From: Saccharothrix ecbatanensis
GTDB taxonomy: Bacteria > Actinomycetota > Actinomycetes > Mycobacteriales > Pseudonocardiaceae
Direction of reading: 5' to 3'
NCBI RefSeq assembly: GCF_014205015.1
Contig: NZ_JACHMO010000001.1
Span: forward strand, 496,001 to 560,000
Length of the DNA: 64,000 bases
Below are positions 25,234 to 33,179 of the stretch, piece by piece. The translations under genes and the position numbers were made by a program. The notes under the pieces are model-generated. The model searched no databases. It saw only the letters and a program-made list of their open reading frames with translations, and was not told the origin of the DNA. Position 1 is the stretch's first letter. Each line of letters opens with the position of its first letter.

Positions 25234-25856
25234 GCCTGGTCCTCGGCGTCCGGCGCGAACTGCGCCTTCGACGCCTCGACCGCCGCCGCCAACTCCTCCG
25301 CCGTGGCCGTGCCGGACTCCTCGACCGCCGCGGTCCACAGCTCGATGGAGCCGAGGTTGAAGCGCTGGGTCTCCGGCGAGGCGGCGGCGGTGGTCGGGTC
25401 GAAGCCCTCGCCCGTCTCGCCCGCGAGGAACAGGGCCAGGCCGAGCAGCGCGCCGTCCCAGCCCGGTCCCACGTACAGCGCGCCCGCCCCGCTGCCCGCC
25501 ATCGCCTTGGGCACGGTGTGCTCCAGCTCGACGGTCGTGCGGTCGTTGCCCTCCGGGATCAGGCGCAGCTCCACGATGCTGGTCTCGCCGCCGAACGTCA
25601 CCCGCAGCAGCTTCGGCGGCGCGCACGTCAGGATGTCGCCGCTCGCGTTGCCCTCCAGCTGGAAGCTCCCGCCCACGCGCAGGTCGCCGCTGACCGGCAG
25701 GAACCAGCGCTTGAGCCGCTCCGGGTCGGTGACCGCGTCCCACACGTCCTCGGCCGCCGCGGTGTAGGTGCGGCGCAGCAGCACGCCCACGGTGTCGGCC
25801 GTGCCGGCGTGGACCTCGCGCTGGATGGCTTTGAGCTGGTCGGCGATGTCGATCAC
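25230..25856 (-). CDS. SRPBCC (AHSA1-like) domain protein
   Basis: A 208-residue protein. Residues about 20-150 have the START/Aha1-like fold marks of the SRPBCC superfamily: RTYTAAAEDVWDAVTDPERLKRWF, GGSFQLEGNASGDIL and GPGWDGALLGLALFL. Members bind hydrophobic ligands or act downstream of an ArsR regulator. The GTG overlaps the stop of the ArsR gene (GTGA), the usual ArsR-SRPBCC pair of actinobacteria. Confidence 0.88.
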   Translation of the reverse strand: MIDIADQLKAIQREVHAGTADTVGVLLRRTYTAAAEDVWDAVTDPERLKRWFLPVSGDLRVGGSFQLEGNASGDILTCAPPKLLRVTFGGETSIVELRLIPEGNDRTTVELEHTVPKAMAGSGAGALYVGPGWDGALLGLALFLAGETGEGFDPTTAAASPETQRFNLGSIELWTAAVEESGTATAEELAAAVEASKAQFAPDAEDQA

Positions 25857-26206
25857 TGTCGTTCCTCCCTGAGTCGTCTCTCGCGCTGGACGCGCGCGAG
25901 TTCGGTGGCCAGCGCGTCGAGGTGGCCGCTCCAGAACCGGCGGAACCGGTCCAGCCACTCGTCCGCCTCCCGCAGGCCTTGGTCGTCCAGCGCGTAGAGG
26001 CGCCGGGTGCCCTCCGCGCGGACGCGGGCGAAGCCGTTCTCGCGCAGCACGCGCAGGTGCTGGGATACGGCCGGCTGCGAGATGCCGAACTCCCGGCTGA
26101 CCACCTCCGTGACCGCGCCGGAGGCCTGCTCGCCATCGGCGAGCAGCTCCAGGATGCGGCGGCGGACCGGGTCGCCGAGTACGTCGAACGCGTGCACGAC
26201 CTGCAT
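25853..26206 (-). CDS. ArsR family winged-helix regulator
   Basis: A 117-residue repressor-type protein. The winged helix spans about residues 8-85, with FDVLGDPVRRRILELLADGEQASG and recognition helix ISQPAVSQHLRVLRENG, then the wing RRLYAL. No ars-type Cys pair is seen, so it probably does not sense metals. It leads a two-gene operon with the SRPBCC protein and likely represses it through the palindrome just upstream. Confidence 0.92.
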   Translation of the reverse strand: MQVVHAFDVLGDPVRRRILELLADGEQASGAVTEVVSREFGISQPAVSQHLRVLRENGFARVRAEGTRRLYALDDQGLREADEWLDRFRRFWSGHLDALATELARVQRERRLREERQ

Positions 26207-26219
26207 CTTTCGGTTTCAG

Positions 26220-26229
26220 CTTATATAAG
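26220..26229. promoter_or_regulatory. AT-rich palindrome upstream of arsR-type gene
   Basis: CTTATATAAG is a perfect 10-bp palindrome 14 bases upstream of the ArsR start, in otherwise GC-rich DNA. It overlaps the probable -10 region and is a good candidate for autorepression. Confidence 0.5.
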
Positions 26230-26313
26230 TCAAATCTATGGCTCCGGAATTGTCGGTGGTCGGTGGCACTATCTCGAACGGGTGTTCGGTACGCGTTCGA
26301 AGGGAGCCATGAG

Positions 26314-26964
26314 ATGCGTGTTCGACTCGATCCCCGTCAGTGGCCCGGCCGTGTCATCCCCGAGACCGACGCCGAGATCGACACGGCGGTCGAGGCGCTC
26401 TGCCTGCGTGCGACCTGGCCCGACGCCAACCGCGCCGCCGTGCGCAGGGTCGTCGAGCCGTGGTTCGGCGAGGGGTGGAGCGTCGATGCCCTGCTGGCGG
26501 CGGTCGACCGCAGGCCGGACGGCACCAGGCAGGGCAGCCCGAGAAGCCGCGACCAGGTAGCGCACGACTTCCTCCGTGCGCGACTGCGTTCGTGGTGGCA
26601 GCAGGGGGGCGCGCACCGAGCGCGCCCCCCGGTGCCCGGCATGACGCTGGGCACGTGGTGGCGGGTCAACCGGCGCAACGCCCGGCTGACCCAGCCGCGG
26701 CCGGCGCGGCCGTTGAGCGCGGCGGGGACGTTGGCCCGTGAGCAGTCGCGCGAGCGGGTGCGGGCGAGGCTGAAGGATCCGGTGCAGCGTTCACGGGAGT
26801 TGGCGCGGCGGCGGCAGGAGGTGCTCGACGGCCTTCTCGTGCCAGGGCAACGGGTGCCGACGTTCGACGACGCGCGCAAGCTGCTGGTCGATGTGCGGCT
26901 GCCCGCGCACCCGGTGTGCAGCCGGTGCGGGTGCAGGCAGGGGGTGCTGCCACACGCCGCGTGA
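26314..26964 (+). CDS. Hypothetical protein, basic, with C-terminal Cys cluster
   Basis: A 216-residue protein rich in Arg. Residues 10-60 (ETDAEIDTAVEALCLRATWP) and 50-100 look helical; the middle has many RxR stretches; the C-terminus has CSRCGCRQG, a possible metal-binding cluster. I do not recognise the family. Nucleic acid binding is possible from charge only. ATG 26314 is set by AAGGGAG 7 nt upstream. Confidence 0.7.
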   Translation: MRVRLDPRQWPGRVIPETDAEIDTAVEALCLRATWPDANRAAVRRVVEPWFGEGWSVDALLAAVDRRPDGTRQGSPRSRDQVAHDFLRARLRSWWQQGGAHRARPPVPGMTLGTWWRVNRRNARLTQPRPARPLSAAGTLAREQSRERVRARLKDPVQRSRELARRRQEVLDGLLVPGQRVPTFDDARKLLVDVRLPAHPVCSRCGCRQGVLPHAA

Positions 26965-27084
26965 CGCGTGCCTAGTCTGTGGTCCCCGACACGGTGAACA
27001 TTCGGCCGATGGGTCGCGCGCGGCTCGTCGGTATGCGCCAGTCGGCGTCCTGTTCCGCTCGCAGTGGCCGTATAGGAGTTTGCA

Positions 27085-27783
27085 GTGTCCTGGTTGATCA
27101 CTCTCGTCCTGTGCGTGGTGGCGTTCCTGGCCGGCGCGGCGTTCACCCGGCTGCGCCACAACGCCGCGGCGCGCGCCCTGGCCGACCGTCCGGCGGCCGA
27201 CACCAAGCCGGCAACGGCCCCCGAACCCGCACCTGTCGTGCTCCCGGTGCAGGCGTCGGCGCCTGAAGCCACGGCGCCTGAAGCCACGGCAGTCGTCTCC
27301 GAGGAAACCGCGCCGGCAGAAGCCGCCACCGCGCCCGTTGCCACCGAACCAGTTGCGACCGAACCAGTTGCGACCGAGCCCGTTGCCGCTGAGCCTGTCG
27401 CCGAGCCTGTTGTGACCGCGGAGACCGCTCCCGAGCCCGAGGTCGTCGTGGAGCCCGTGACCGCCGTGGAGCCGGTGGCCGTCGCGGAGCCGGAAGTTGT
27501 TGCGGAGCCCGAGGTTGTCGCGGAGCCCGAGCCCGAGCCGGCGGCGGTTGTCGAGCCGGAAGCGCCCGAAGCCCCGGCTGCCCCGGTTGCCGAAGAGCCG
27601 GCGGATGGCGAGGAGGAGATCGAGGTCAAGGCGAACTCCAAGTCGATGATCTTCCACACGCCCGACTCGCCGTACTACAAGCGGATGAAGGGCGATGTCA
27701 CGTTCCGCTCGGTCGCCGAGGCGGAGCGCGCCGGCTACACCCAGTGGACCCCGAAGGCCAAGGTCGGCTCCTCCGCCCAGTAG
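27085..27783 (+). CDS. Membrane-anchored Ala/Pro/Glu-rich protein with sunset domain
   Basis: A 232-residue protein. Residues 4-22 form one membrane span. Residues about 35-175 are low complexity, with VATEP and EPEVV repeats. The last 55 residues (KANSKSMIFHTPDSPYYKRMKGDVTFRSVAEAERAGY) match the small domain named sunset domain in actinobacterial proteins. The linker would hold this domain away from the membrane. TAGGAG precedes the GTG start. Role unknown. The strand opposite also reads open, which is a mirror of the repeats. Confidence 0.82.
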   Translation: MSWLITLVLCVVAFLAGAAFTRLRHNAAARALADRPAADTKPATAPEPAPVVLPVQASAPEATAPEATAVVSEETAPAEAATAPVATEPVATEPVATEPVAAEPVAEPVVTAETAPEPEVVVEPVTAVEPVAVAEPEVVAEPEVVAEPEPEPAAVVEPEAPEAPAAPVAEEPADGEEEIEVKANSKSMIFHTPDSPYYKRMKGDVTFRSVAEAERAGYTQWTPKAKVGSSAQ

Positions 27784-27865
27784 TCCCCGCCCAGTAGTCA
27801 TCAGCTCAGTAGTCATCAGCCCGGCAGGCCGGCGACGAACGGTCCGATGCGCCGGTCGTCACGAC

Positions 27866-27890
27866 GAGTAAGCTCGCGCAACTCGGGTAT
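27866..27890 (+). promoter_or_regulatory. Stress-type promoter, GAGT-N15-GGGTAT
   Basis: GAGT (27866-27869) and GGGTAT (27885-27890), 20 nt before the cheB-like ATG at 27911, which has GGGGTG as a ribosome binding site. The -35 and spacer equal those at 15709. It could drive the three coupled signalling genes. Confidence 0.5.
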
Positions 27891-27910
27891 CCACCGATCG
27901 GGGTGACCTG

Positions 27911-28948
27911 ATGCCAACGCGAGACCTGATCGTCGTCGGCGCGTCCGCCGGAGGTGTCGAAGCTCTGCGCTCGTTCGTCGCCGGCCTGCCCGCTGACCTG
28001 GACGCCGCCATCGCGGTGGTCCTGCACCTGCCGGCCGGCGGCACGAGTGCGCTCGCCGGAATCCTCGGGCGTAGCGGTTCGCTACCCGCTGTCACGGCGT
28101 CCGACGGGATGGCGCTCCAACGGGGCCGGGTGCACGTCGCCCCGCCCGACCACCACCTGCTCGTCGTGGACGGCTCGGCCCGCCTCTCGCACGGCCCGAC
28201 CGAGAACGGCCACCGCCCGGCCGTCGACGCGTTGTTCCGCTCCGCCGCCACCGCGCACGGCGCGGGCGTGATCGGCGTGGTGCTGTCCGGCGCGCTGGAC
28301 GACGGCACCGCGGGCATGCTCACCATCGCCGGTCGCGGCGGCCTCACCGTCGTGCAGGACCCGGAAGACGCGCTCTACGACGGGATGCCCACCAGCGTGC
28401 TGCGGCACTTGGACGTCGACCACGTGGTCCCGTCCGCCAAGATCGGAGCGCTGCTGCGGGACTGCGTCGGGCTGCGGGTCGACGTGGGCGGGGAGCCCTC
28501 GGAACTGGCCCGCCGCGAGTCCGCGATCGCCGCCACCACCGGGGGAGTGCGCTCCGATGAGGTGATCCCCTTGGGGAGACCGTCGAACTTCAGCTGTCCC
28601 GACTGCGACGGCAACCTGGTCGAACTGACCCTGGCCGAACCGGACGGCGTGCCGAAGCGGTTCCGCTGCCAGGTCGGCCACGCGTGGACCGCCGAAGCGT
28701 TGTTGCAGGCGCAGGGCGCGGCGCTGGAGAAGGCGGTGTGGACGGCGCTGCGCACGTTGGAGGAGAAGGCGGGTCTGGCCCGCCGGATGCGCGGTGACGC
28801 GTCCGCCCGCGGCGCGGACATGCTGGTCCGCCGCTTCCAGCGCACCGAGGAGGAAGCCGCGCAGGCCGCCGACGTGCTGCGGCGCCACCTGCTGTCCGGC
28901 ACGTTCGCCCACCCGGCCGACGAGGTCGGAGAGGAGTTCGTCACGTGA
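27911..28948 (+). CDS. CheB-type protein methylesterase with zinc-ribbon-like tail
   Basis: A 345-residue protein. The CheB catalytic domain starts at residue 1 without a receiver domain: Ser in VGASAGG, His in VVLHLP and Asp in LSGALDDGTAG. A CPDCDG...FRCQVGHAW segment (about residues 230-260) gives four Cys/His in zinc-ribbon spacing, followed by helices. No chemotaxis genes lie nearby. The stop overlaps the STAS/HATPase gene by GTGA. Probably reverses methylation done by the CheR-type protein two genes on. Confidence 0.9.
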   Translation: MPTRDLIVVGASAGGVEALRSFVAGLPADLDAAIAVVLHLPAGGTSALAGILGRSGSLPAVTASDGMALQRGRVHVAPPDHHLLVVDGSARLSHGPTENGHRPAVDALFRSAATAHGAGVIGVVLSGALDDGTAGMLTIAGRGGLTVVQDPEDALYDGMPTSVLRHLDVDHVVPSAKIGALLRDCVGLRVDVGGEPSELARRESAIAATTGGVRSDEVIPLGRPSNFSCPDCDGNLVELTLAEPDGVPKRFRCQVGHAWTAEALLQAQGAALEKAVWTALRTLEEKAGLARRMRGDASARGADMLVRRFQRTEEEAAQAADVLRRHLLSGTFAHPADEVGEEFVT

Positions 28949-29676
28949 CCGCGTTCGCACTCCACCGCACGGACGTGGACGGCGCCGTCGTGGTGCGCCC
29001 GACGGGACTGCTGGACCTCACCACCTACCGCGATCTGCGCGACGGCCTGCTCAAGTGCGCGGCGGACGAGCCGAGGGCCGTCATCGTGCGGCTCGACGAG
29101 GGGTTCGAGTGCGCGACGCCCGCGTTCATGTCGGTCTTCACCACGGTGTGGATGCGCGTGTCCGAATGGCCCGGTGTGCCGATCATGCTGGTGGGGGAGT
29201 CGCCCCTGCACCGCGAGGTGCTCGACAACGGCGGCGCGGGCACGCTGGTGCCGAGTTTCCTGGTGCTGGACGCCGCTTTGGAGGCCCTCGGGCAGCCGCC
29301 CGAGCGCAGGCGTGACGAGATCCTGCTCCCCGAGACCCTGGTGGCCGGGCTGCTGGCCCGGAACTTCGTCCGCGAGGCGTGCGAGCGCTGGCTGGTCGAC
29401 CACCTCACCGAGAACGCGGTGACGGTGGCCACCGAGCTGGTGGAGAACGCCGTCCGCCACGGCCGGTCCGAGCCGGTGCTGCGCCTGGAACTGCGCGGCG
29501 ACCAGCTGAGCGTCGCGGTGCGCGACGCGAGCCCGGAACCGCCCCGGGAACCGAAGATTGACACGCAGCGGCCGGGCGGCCGGGGCATCACGATCGTCGA
29601 CTCCCTCAGCCGGGTGTGGGGCTGCTCGCCGTGGTCGCGCGGCGGCAAGGTCGTCTGGGCCGTCATCGGGGAGTGA
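28945..29676 (+). CDS. STAS-HATPase fusion, anti-sigma regulatory type
   Basis: A 243-residue protein that joins two modules of the sigma factor partner-switching system. Residues 1-110 are STAS-like (VVVRPTGLLDLTTYRDLRDGLL, ending VPIMLVGES). Residues about 145-243 are an RsbW/SpoIIAB-like HATPase with the N-box TELVENAVRHG, D in VAVRDAS and a Gly-rich GGRGITIVD. The middle holds a helical linker. It is coupled to the CheB gene by a 4-base overlap. It may act as an anti-sigma kinase or antagonist; target not shown. Confidence 0.87.
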   Translation: MTAFALHRTDVDGAVVVRPTGLLDLTTYRDLRDGLLKCAADEPRAVIVRLDEGFECATPAFMSVFTTVWMRVSEWPGVPIMLVGESPLHREVLDNGGAGTLVPSFLVLDAALEALGQPPERRRDEILLPETLVAGLLARNFVREACERWLVDHLTENAVTVATELVENAVRHGRSEPVLRLELRGDQLSVAVRDASPEPPREPKIDTQRPGGRGITIVDSLSRVWGCSPWSRGGKVVWAVIGE

Positions 29677-29696
29677 CCCGAGTAGCGTTCGGTGCC

Positions 29697-31559
29697 GTGA
29701 GCGATCGCCAGTCGCCGGACGAGGACTTCGAAGAGGTGCTGCGCTACCTCAAGGAGACTCGCGGCTTCGACTTCACCGGGTACAAGCGCACCAGCCTCAT
29801 GCGCCGCGTCCACCACCGGATGAGCCAGGTCGGCATCGAGTCCCACGCCGACTACATCGACCGCCTCCAGGTCGACCCGGACGAGTTCAACGCGCTGTTC
29901 AACACCATCCTGATCAACGTCACGGGCTTCTTCCGCGACCGGGAGGCGTGGGACTGCCTGCGCGACGACGTGGTGTCCGCGATGCTCGCCGAACGCGGTC
30001 CGGACGAGCCGATCCGGGTGTGGAGCGCCGGGTGCGCGTCGGGGGAGGAGGCGTACACCCTCGCGATGGTGCTGGCCGAGGTGCTCGGCCCCGAGCGGTT
30101 CCGCCGCCAGGTCAAGATCTACGCCACGGACGTGGACGGCGAGGCGCTGGCGCACGCCCGGCAGGCGGTCTACACCGAACGCGAGCTGGAGGGCGTGCCG
30201 CCGGAGCTGGTGACGACGTACTTCGAGCCGCACCAAGGGCGGTACGCGTTCCGCAAGGACCTGCGCCGCACGGTGATCTTCGGCCGCAACGACCTGGTGC
30301 AGGACGCGCCGATCTCCCGGATCGACCTGCTGGTGTGCCGCAACACCCTGATGTACTTCAACCAGGAGACGCAGGCCAGGATCCTCGGCCGGTTCCACTT
30401 CGCGTTGACCCCGCGCGGCGTGCTGTTCCTCGGCAAGGCGGAGATGCTGCTCGCCCACGGCCGCCTGTTCGACCCGATCGACCTCAAGCGGCGGCTCTTC
30501 CGCAAGGCCAACGGCTCCGGGGGTGGTGTGCCGAACTTCGTCACGCACGCGTTCGCGCAGGACCGCCGGATCGACGTCGGCGGGCTGGACCGGCTGCGTG
30601 AGCACGCGTTCGCGGGCGGCCCGGTCGCCCAGGCGGTGATCAACAGCGAGGACGTGCTGGTGCTGGCCAACCAGCAGGCGGAGGCGCTGTTCGGGTTGAG
30701 CGGTCAGGACGTCGGCCGCCCGCTGCGCGACCTCGACCTGTCGTACCGGCCGGTGGAGCTGCGCGGCCACGTCGAGCAGGTGCGCAACGAGCGGCGGCCG
30801 CTGCGGGTCAAGGAGGTCTCGTGGCAGCGGCCGGGCGGTGAGCTGCTGTGGCTGGAGGTGGACCTCAACCCGTTGTTCGGCAACCCGTTGTCCGGCCAGG
30901 ACAGCGCGATCATCGGCATCTCGATCGTGTTCCACGACGTGACCGCCACCCGGCGGCTGTTCGACGACCTCGAATTCGCCAACCAGCAGCTGGAAACGGC
31001 CTACGAGGAGCTCCAGTCCACGAACGAGGAACTGGAGACCACCAACGAGGAGCTCCAGTCCACCGTGGAGGAGCTGGAGACCACGAACGAGGAGCTCCAG
31101 TCCACCAACGAGGAACTGGAGACGATGAACGAGGAGTTGCAGTCGACCAACGACGAACTCCAGACGATCAACGACACGCTCCGCGACCGCACCCGCGAAC
31201 TCGACCAGGTGAACGACTTCCTGGAGTCGATCCTCACCTCGCTGCGCGCCGGCGTGATCGTGCTCGACCCGGGGATGCGGGTCATCGCGTGGAACCGGGG
31301 CGCGGAGGAGCTGTGGGGCGTGCGCCGGGACGAAGCCGTGGGCGAGCACCTGCTCAACCTCGACATCGGCCTGCCCCTGGCGGAGCTGCGGCCGGTGGTG
31401 CGGCAGGCCCTGGGCGACGCGTCGTTCCTGACCGAGGTGAAGGTCGGTGCGATCAACCGGAAGGGGCGTGACGTGGTCGTGCGGGTGGTGTGCAGCTCGC
31501 TGCGGTCCAACGCCGGTGAGCCGAACGGCGCGATCCTCGTCATGGAGCAGAGCGGCTGA
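29697..31559 (+). CDS. CheR-type methyltransferase with coiled coil and PAS domains
   Basis: A 620-residue protein. The CheR domain (about 1-275) starts with LKETRGFDFTGYKRTSL and has the SAM motif VWSAGCASGEEAYTLAM, plus DLLVCRNTLMYF. A PAS domain follows at about 300-420. Residues about 430-495 are an 11-residue repeat (ELQSTNEELET), giving a long coiled coil, before a second PAS domain (SILTSLRAGVIVLDPGMRVIAWNRGAEELWG). There is no kinase domain. An upstream GTG at 29673, overlapping the previous stop, is an alternative start. It likely senses through PAS and methylates a partner protein. Confidence 0.9.
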   Translation: MSDRQSPDEDFEEVLRYLKETRGFDFTGYKRTSLMRRVHHRMSQVGIESHADYIDRLQVDPDEFNALFNTILINVTGFFRDREAWDCLRDDVVSAMLAERGPDEPIRVWSAGCASGEEAYTLAMVLAEVLGPERFRRQVKIYATDVDGEALAHARQAVYTERELEGVPPELVTTYFEPHQGRYAFRKDLRRTVIFGRNDLVQDAPISRIDLLVCRNTLMYFNQETQARILGRFHFALTPRGVLFLGKAEMLLAHGRLFDPIDLKRRLFRKANGSGGGVPNFVTHAFAQDRRIDVGGLDRLREHAFAGGPVAQAVINSEDVLVLANQQAEALFGLSGQDVGRPLRDLDLSYRPVELRGHVEQVRNERRPLRVKEVSWQRPGGELLWLEVDLNPLFGNPLSGQDSAIIGISIVFHDVTATRRLFDDLEFANQQLETAYEELQSTNEELETTNEELQSTVEELETTNEELQSTNEELETMNEELQSTNDELQTINDTLRDRTRELDQVNDFLESILTSLRAGVIVLDPGMRVIAWNRGAEELWGVRRDEAVGEHLLNLDIGLPLAELRPVVRQALGDASFLTEVKVGAINRKGRDVVVRVVCSSLRSNAGEPNGAILVMEQSG

Positions 31560-31574
31560 CGTCGCCGTTCGGGC

Positions 31575-31928
31575 TCAGCTCGCCTCGTCCACCGCTCCCA
31601 CGATGGTGAAGTGGGCGGTCATCTCCGTGACCTCCAACGGGCGGAGCACCACCTGCGTGGTCGCCACCAGCCGCAGCTTCGTGCCCGCCTCCGCGCACGC
31701 GGCGTCCACCTTGATCAGCAGGTTGATGCCGGTCGAGCCGAGGAACGTGACGCCGGACAGGTCGAGGACCAGCGTCCCGATCCCGTCGGCGAGCCTGCGG
31801 AGCACGAATTCCTCGACCTCCGGGACCGTCGCCATGTCCAGCTCGCCGGCCACTCCGACGACAGCCACGCCCACGGCCACGTCACGCGCGGTGAGCGCGA
31901 CGGTGTCGGTGAAATCGTCCATGTCCAC
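31575..31928 (-). CDS. STAS domain anti-sigma factor antagonist
   Basis: A 117-residue single-domain STAS protein of the RsbV/SpoIIAA type: VVGVAGELDMATVPEVEEFV, LVLDLSGVTFLGSTGINLL. The Ser in FLGSTG is the usual phosphorylation site. In this switch the dephospho form binds the anti-sigma kinase and frees the sigma factor. It is convergent with the CheR gene, and a STAS-HATPase protein lies two genes away. ATG at 31928 or 31922. Confidence 0.92.
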   Translation of the reverse strand: MDMDDFTDTVALTARDVAVGVAVVGVAGELDMATVPEVEEFVLRRLADGIGTLVLDLSGVTFLGSTGINLLIKVDAACAEAGTKLRLVATTQVVLRPLEVTEMTAHFTIVGAVDEAS

Positions 31929-32043
31929 CCCTGGGTGTGGTCGGCAGGATGCGGCTGTCTGCTCAACCGCGCCCAGCCTAGGCCCAGGGGAACGCGCCGC
32001 GCCCGTCAGGACGCGTGCGACCGGTGCCGGAGTGCGTCGGGAA

Positions 32044-33048
32044 TCAGCCGACCACGCGCCGGATGACGCTGATCGGTCCGATGGAGTCGATGTCCTGGAC
32101 CTTGACCGGCACGCCCTCGGTGGACGCGTGCACGGCGCGGATGCCGTCGATCGCCATGGACACGTGCGTCTGGCCGGAGTAGTAGATGACCAGGTCGCCG
32201 GCCCGCACCTCGTTGCGCGACACCGACCGCCCGATCGTGGCCTGGCCGTAGGTGGTGCGGGGGATGCTGATGCCGGCCGTGCGGTACGCCGCCTGCATCA
32301 GGCTGGAACAGTCCCAGGTGTTCGGGCCGTTCGAGCCGTACACGTACGACTTGCCGCGCTGGGCGAGCGCGAACGCCAGCGCCTGCCCGGCCTGGCCCGC
32401 GGGCACCGGGATGGCGCTCATGTCGCCGGCCGCGTTCAACGACGCCCGCTCGGACGCGCTCAGCGAGCGGTAGGCGTTGCGGGCGTCGGTGATCTGGCCG
32501 TCCAGGGCGATCTTGCGCTGGTCGATGTCGATGATGGCCTGGTTCGCCGCGCCGGCCGCCTCGGTGGCACGGTGGGCCGCGTCGTTCGCCTGGTTCACCG
32601 CGTCGGACAACCCCTGCAACGCCTCCGCGTTACCGCCCGCGAGGACGCCGAGCGCGCTCATCCGGTTCAGGAAGTCCTGCTGCGAGTCGCTGACCAGGAG
32701 GGCGGAGAGCTGGTTGAAGCGGGCGCCTTCGAACGAGGCCTCGGTGAGGAGGTCGACCTGGCCGCGCAGCGCTTCCTGGGCCTGCTGGGCGCCGGCGAGG
32801 TCGCGGTTCGCCTGGTCGAGCGCGCCCTGCGCGGTGCCGAGGGCTTCCTGCGCGCGGAGGTGCTCCTCGTTCAGCGCCTCGGCCTGCATGGAGAGCTCGT
32901 TGTACTTCTTCAACGCGTCGGAGGCGTTGGGCGGCAGCACGGGATCTGCCGCGGCGTGGTGGAACGGCATGGCGGCGCCGACCAGCGCGGTGACGGCGGT
33001 GGCCGTCAGGGCGGCTCGGACGGTGCGCAGAGCAGGGTTCGACGCCAC
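32044..33048 (-). CDS. NlpC/P60 peptidoglycan endopeptidase (RipA-like)
   Basis: A 334-residue secreted hydrolase. A signal peptide (about 1-34) is followed by a long helical region (40-205) rich in Ala, Gln and Glu, and a C-terminal NlpC/P60 domain with catalytic Cys in TWDCSSLMQAAY and His in THVSMAID. It cuts peptide cross-links in the cell wall; the coiled coil probably controls the active site, as in RipA-type enzymes. Confidence 0.92.
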   Translation of the reverse strand: MASNPALRTVRAALTATAVTALVGAAMPFHHAAADPVLPPNASDALKKYNELSMQAEALNEEHLRAQEALGTAQGALDQANRDLAGAQQAQEALRGQVDLLTEASFEGARFNQLSALLVSDSQQDFLNRMSALGVLAGGNAEALQGLSDAVNQANDAAHRATEAAGAANQAIIDIDQRKIALDGQITDARNAYRSLSASERASLNAAGDMSAIPVPAGQAGQALAFALAQRGKSYVYGSNGPNTWDCSSLMQAAYRTAGISIPRTTYGQATIGRSVSRNEVRAGDLVIYYSGQTHVSMAIDGIRAVHASTEGVPVKVQDIDSIGPISVIRRVVG

Positions 33049-33179
33049 GGTCGCGCGATCCTCCTTGAAGCCGGGTGAGGGTGCCCGAACGGGTCACACC
33101 CGCTCAGATCTCGGACAGGTTACGGAACCGAGGTGCGCTAGTCCATCAGGGGTCCCGTTCCACGCACTTCGGTGCGCGG

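Noticed and set aside
26337..27816. Long open frames on the minus strand opposite the sunset-domain gene
   Set aside because: They are low-complexity mirrors (Gly/Ser/Thr or Gly/Arg/Leu) of the Ala/Pro/Glu repeats, without domains or start signals.
31000..31170. Regular tandem DNA repeats that look array-like
   Set aside because: They encode the ELQSTNEELET coiled-coil repeat of the CheR-PAS protein. There are no unique spacers, so it is not a CRISPR array.
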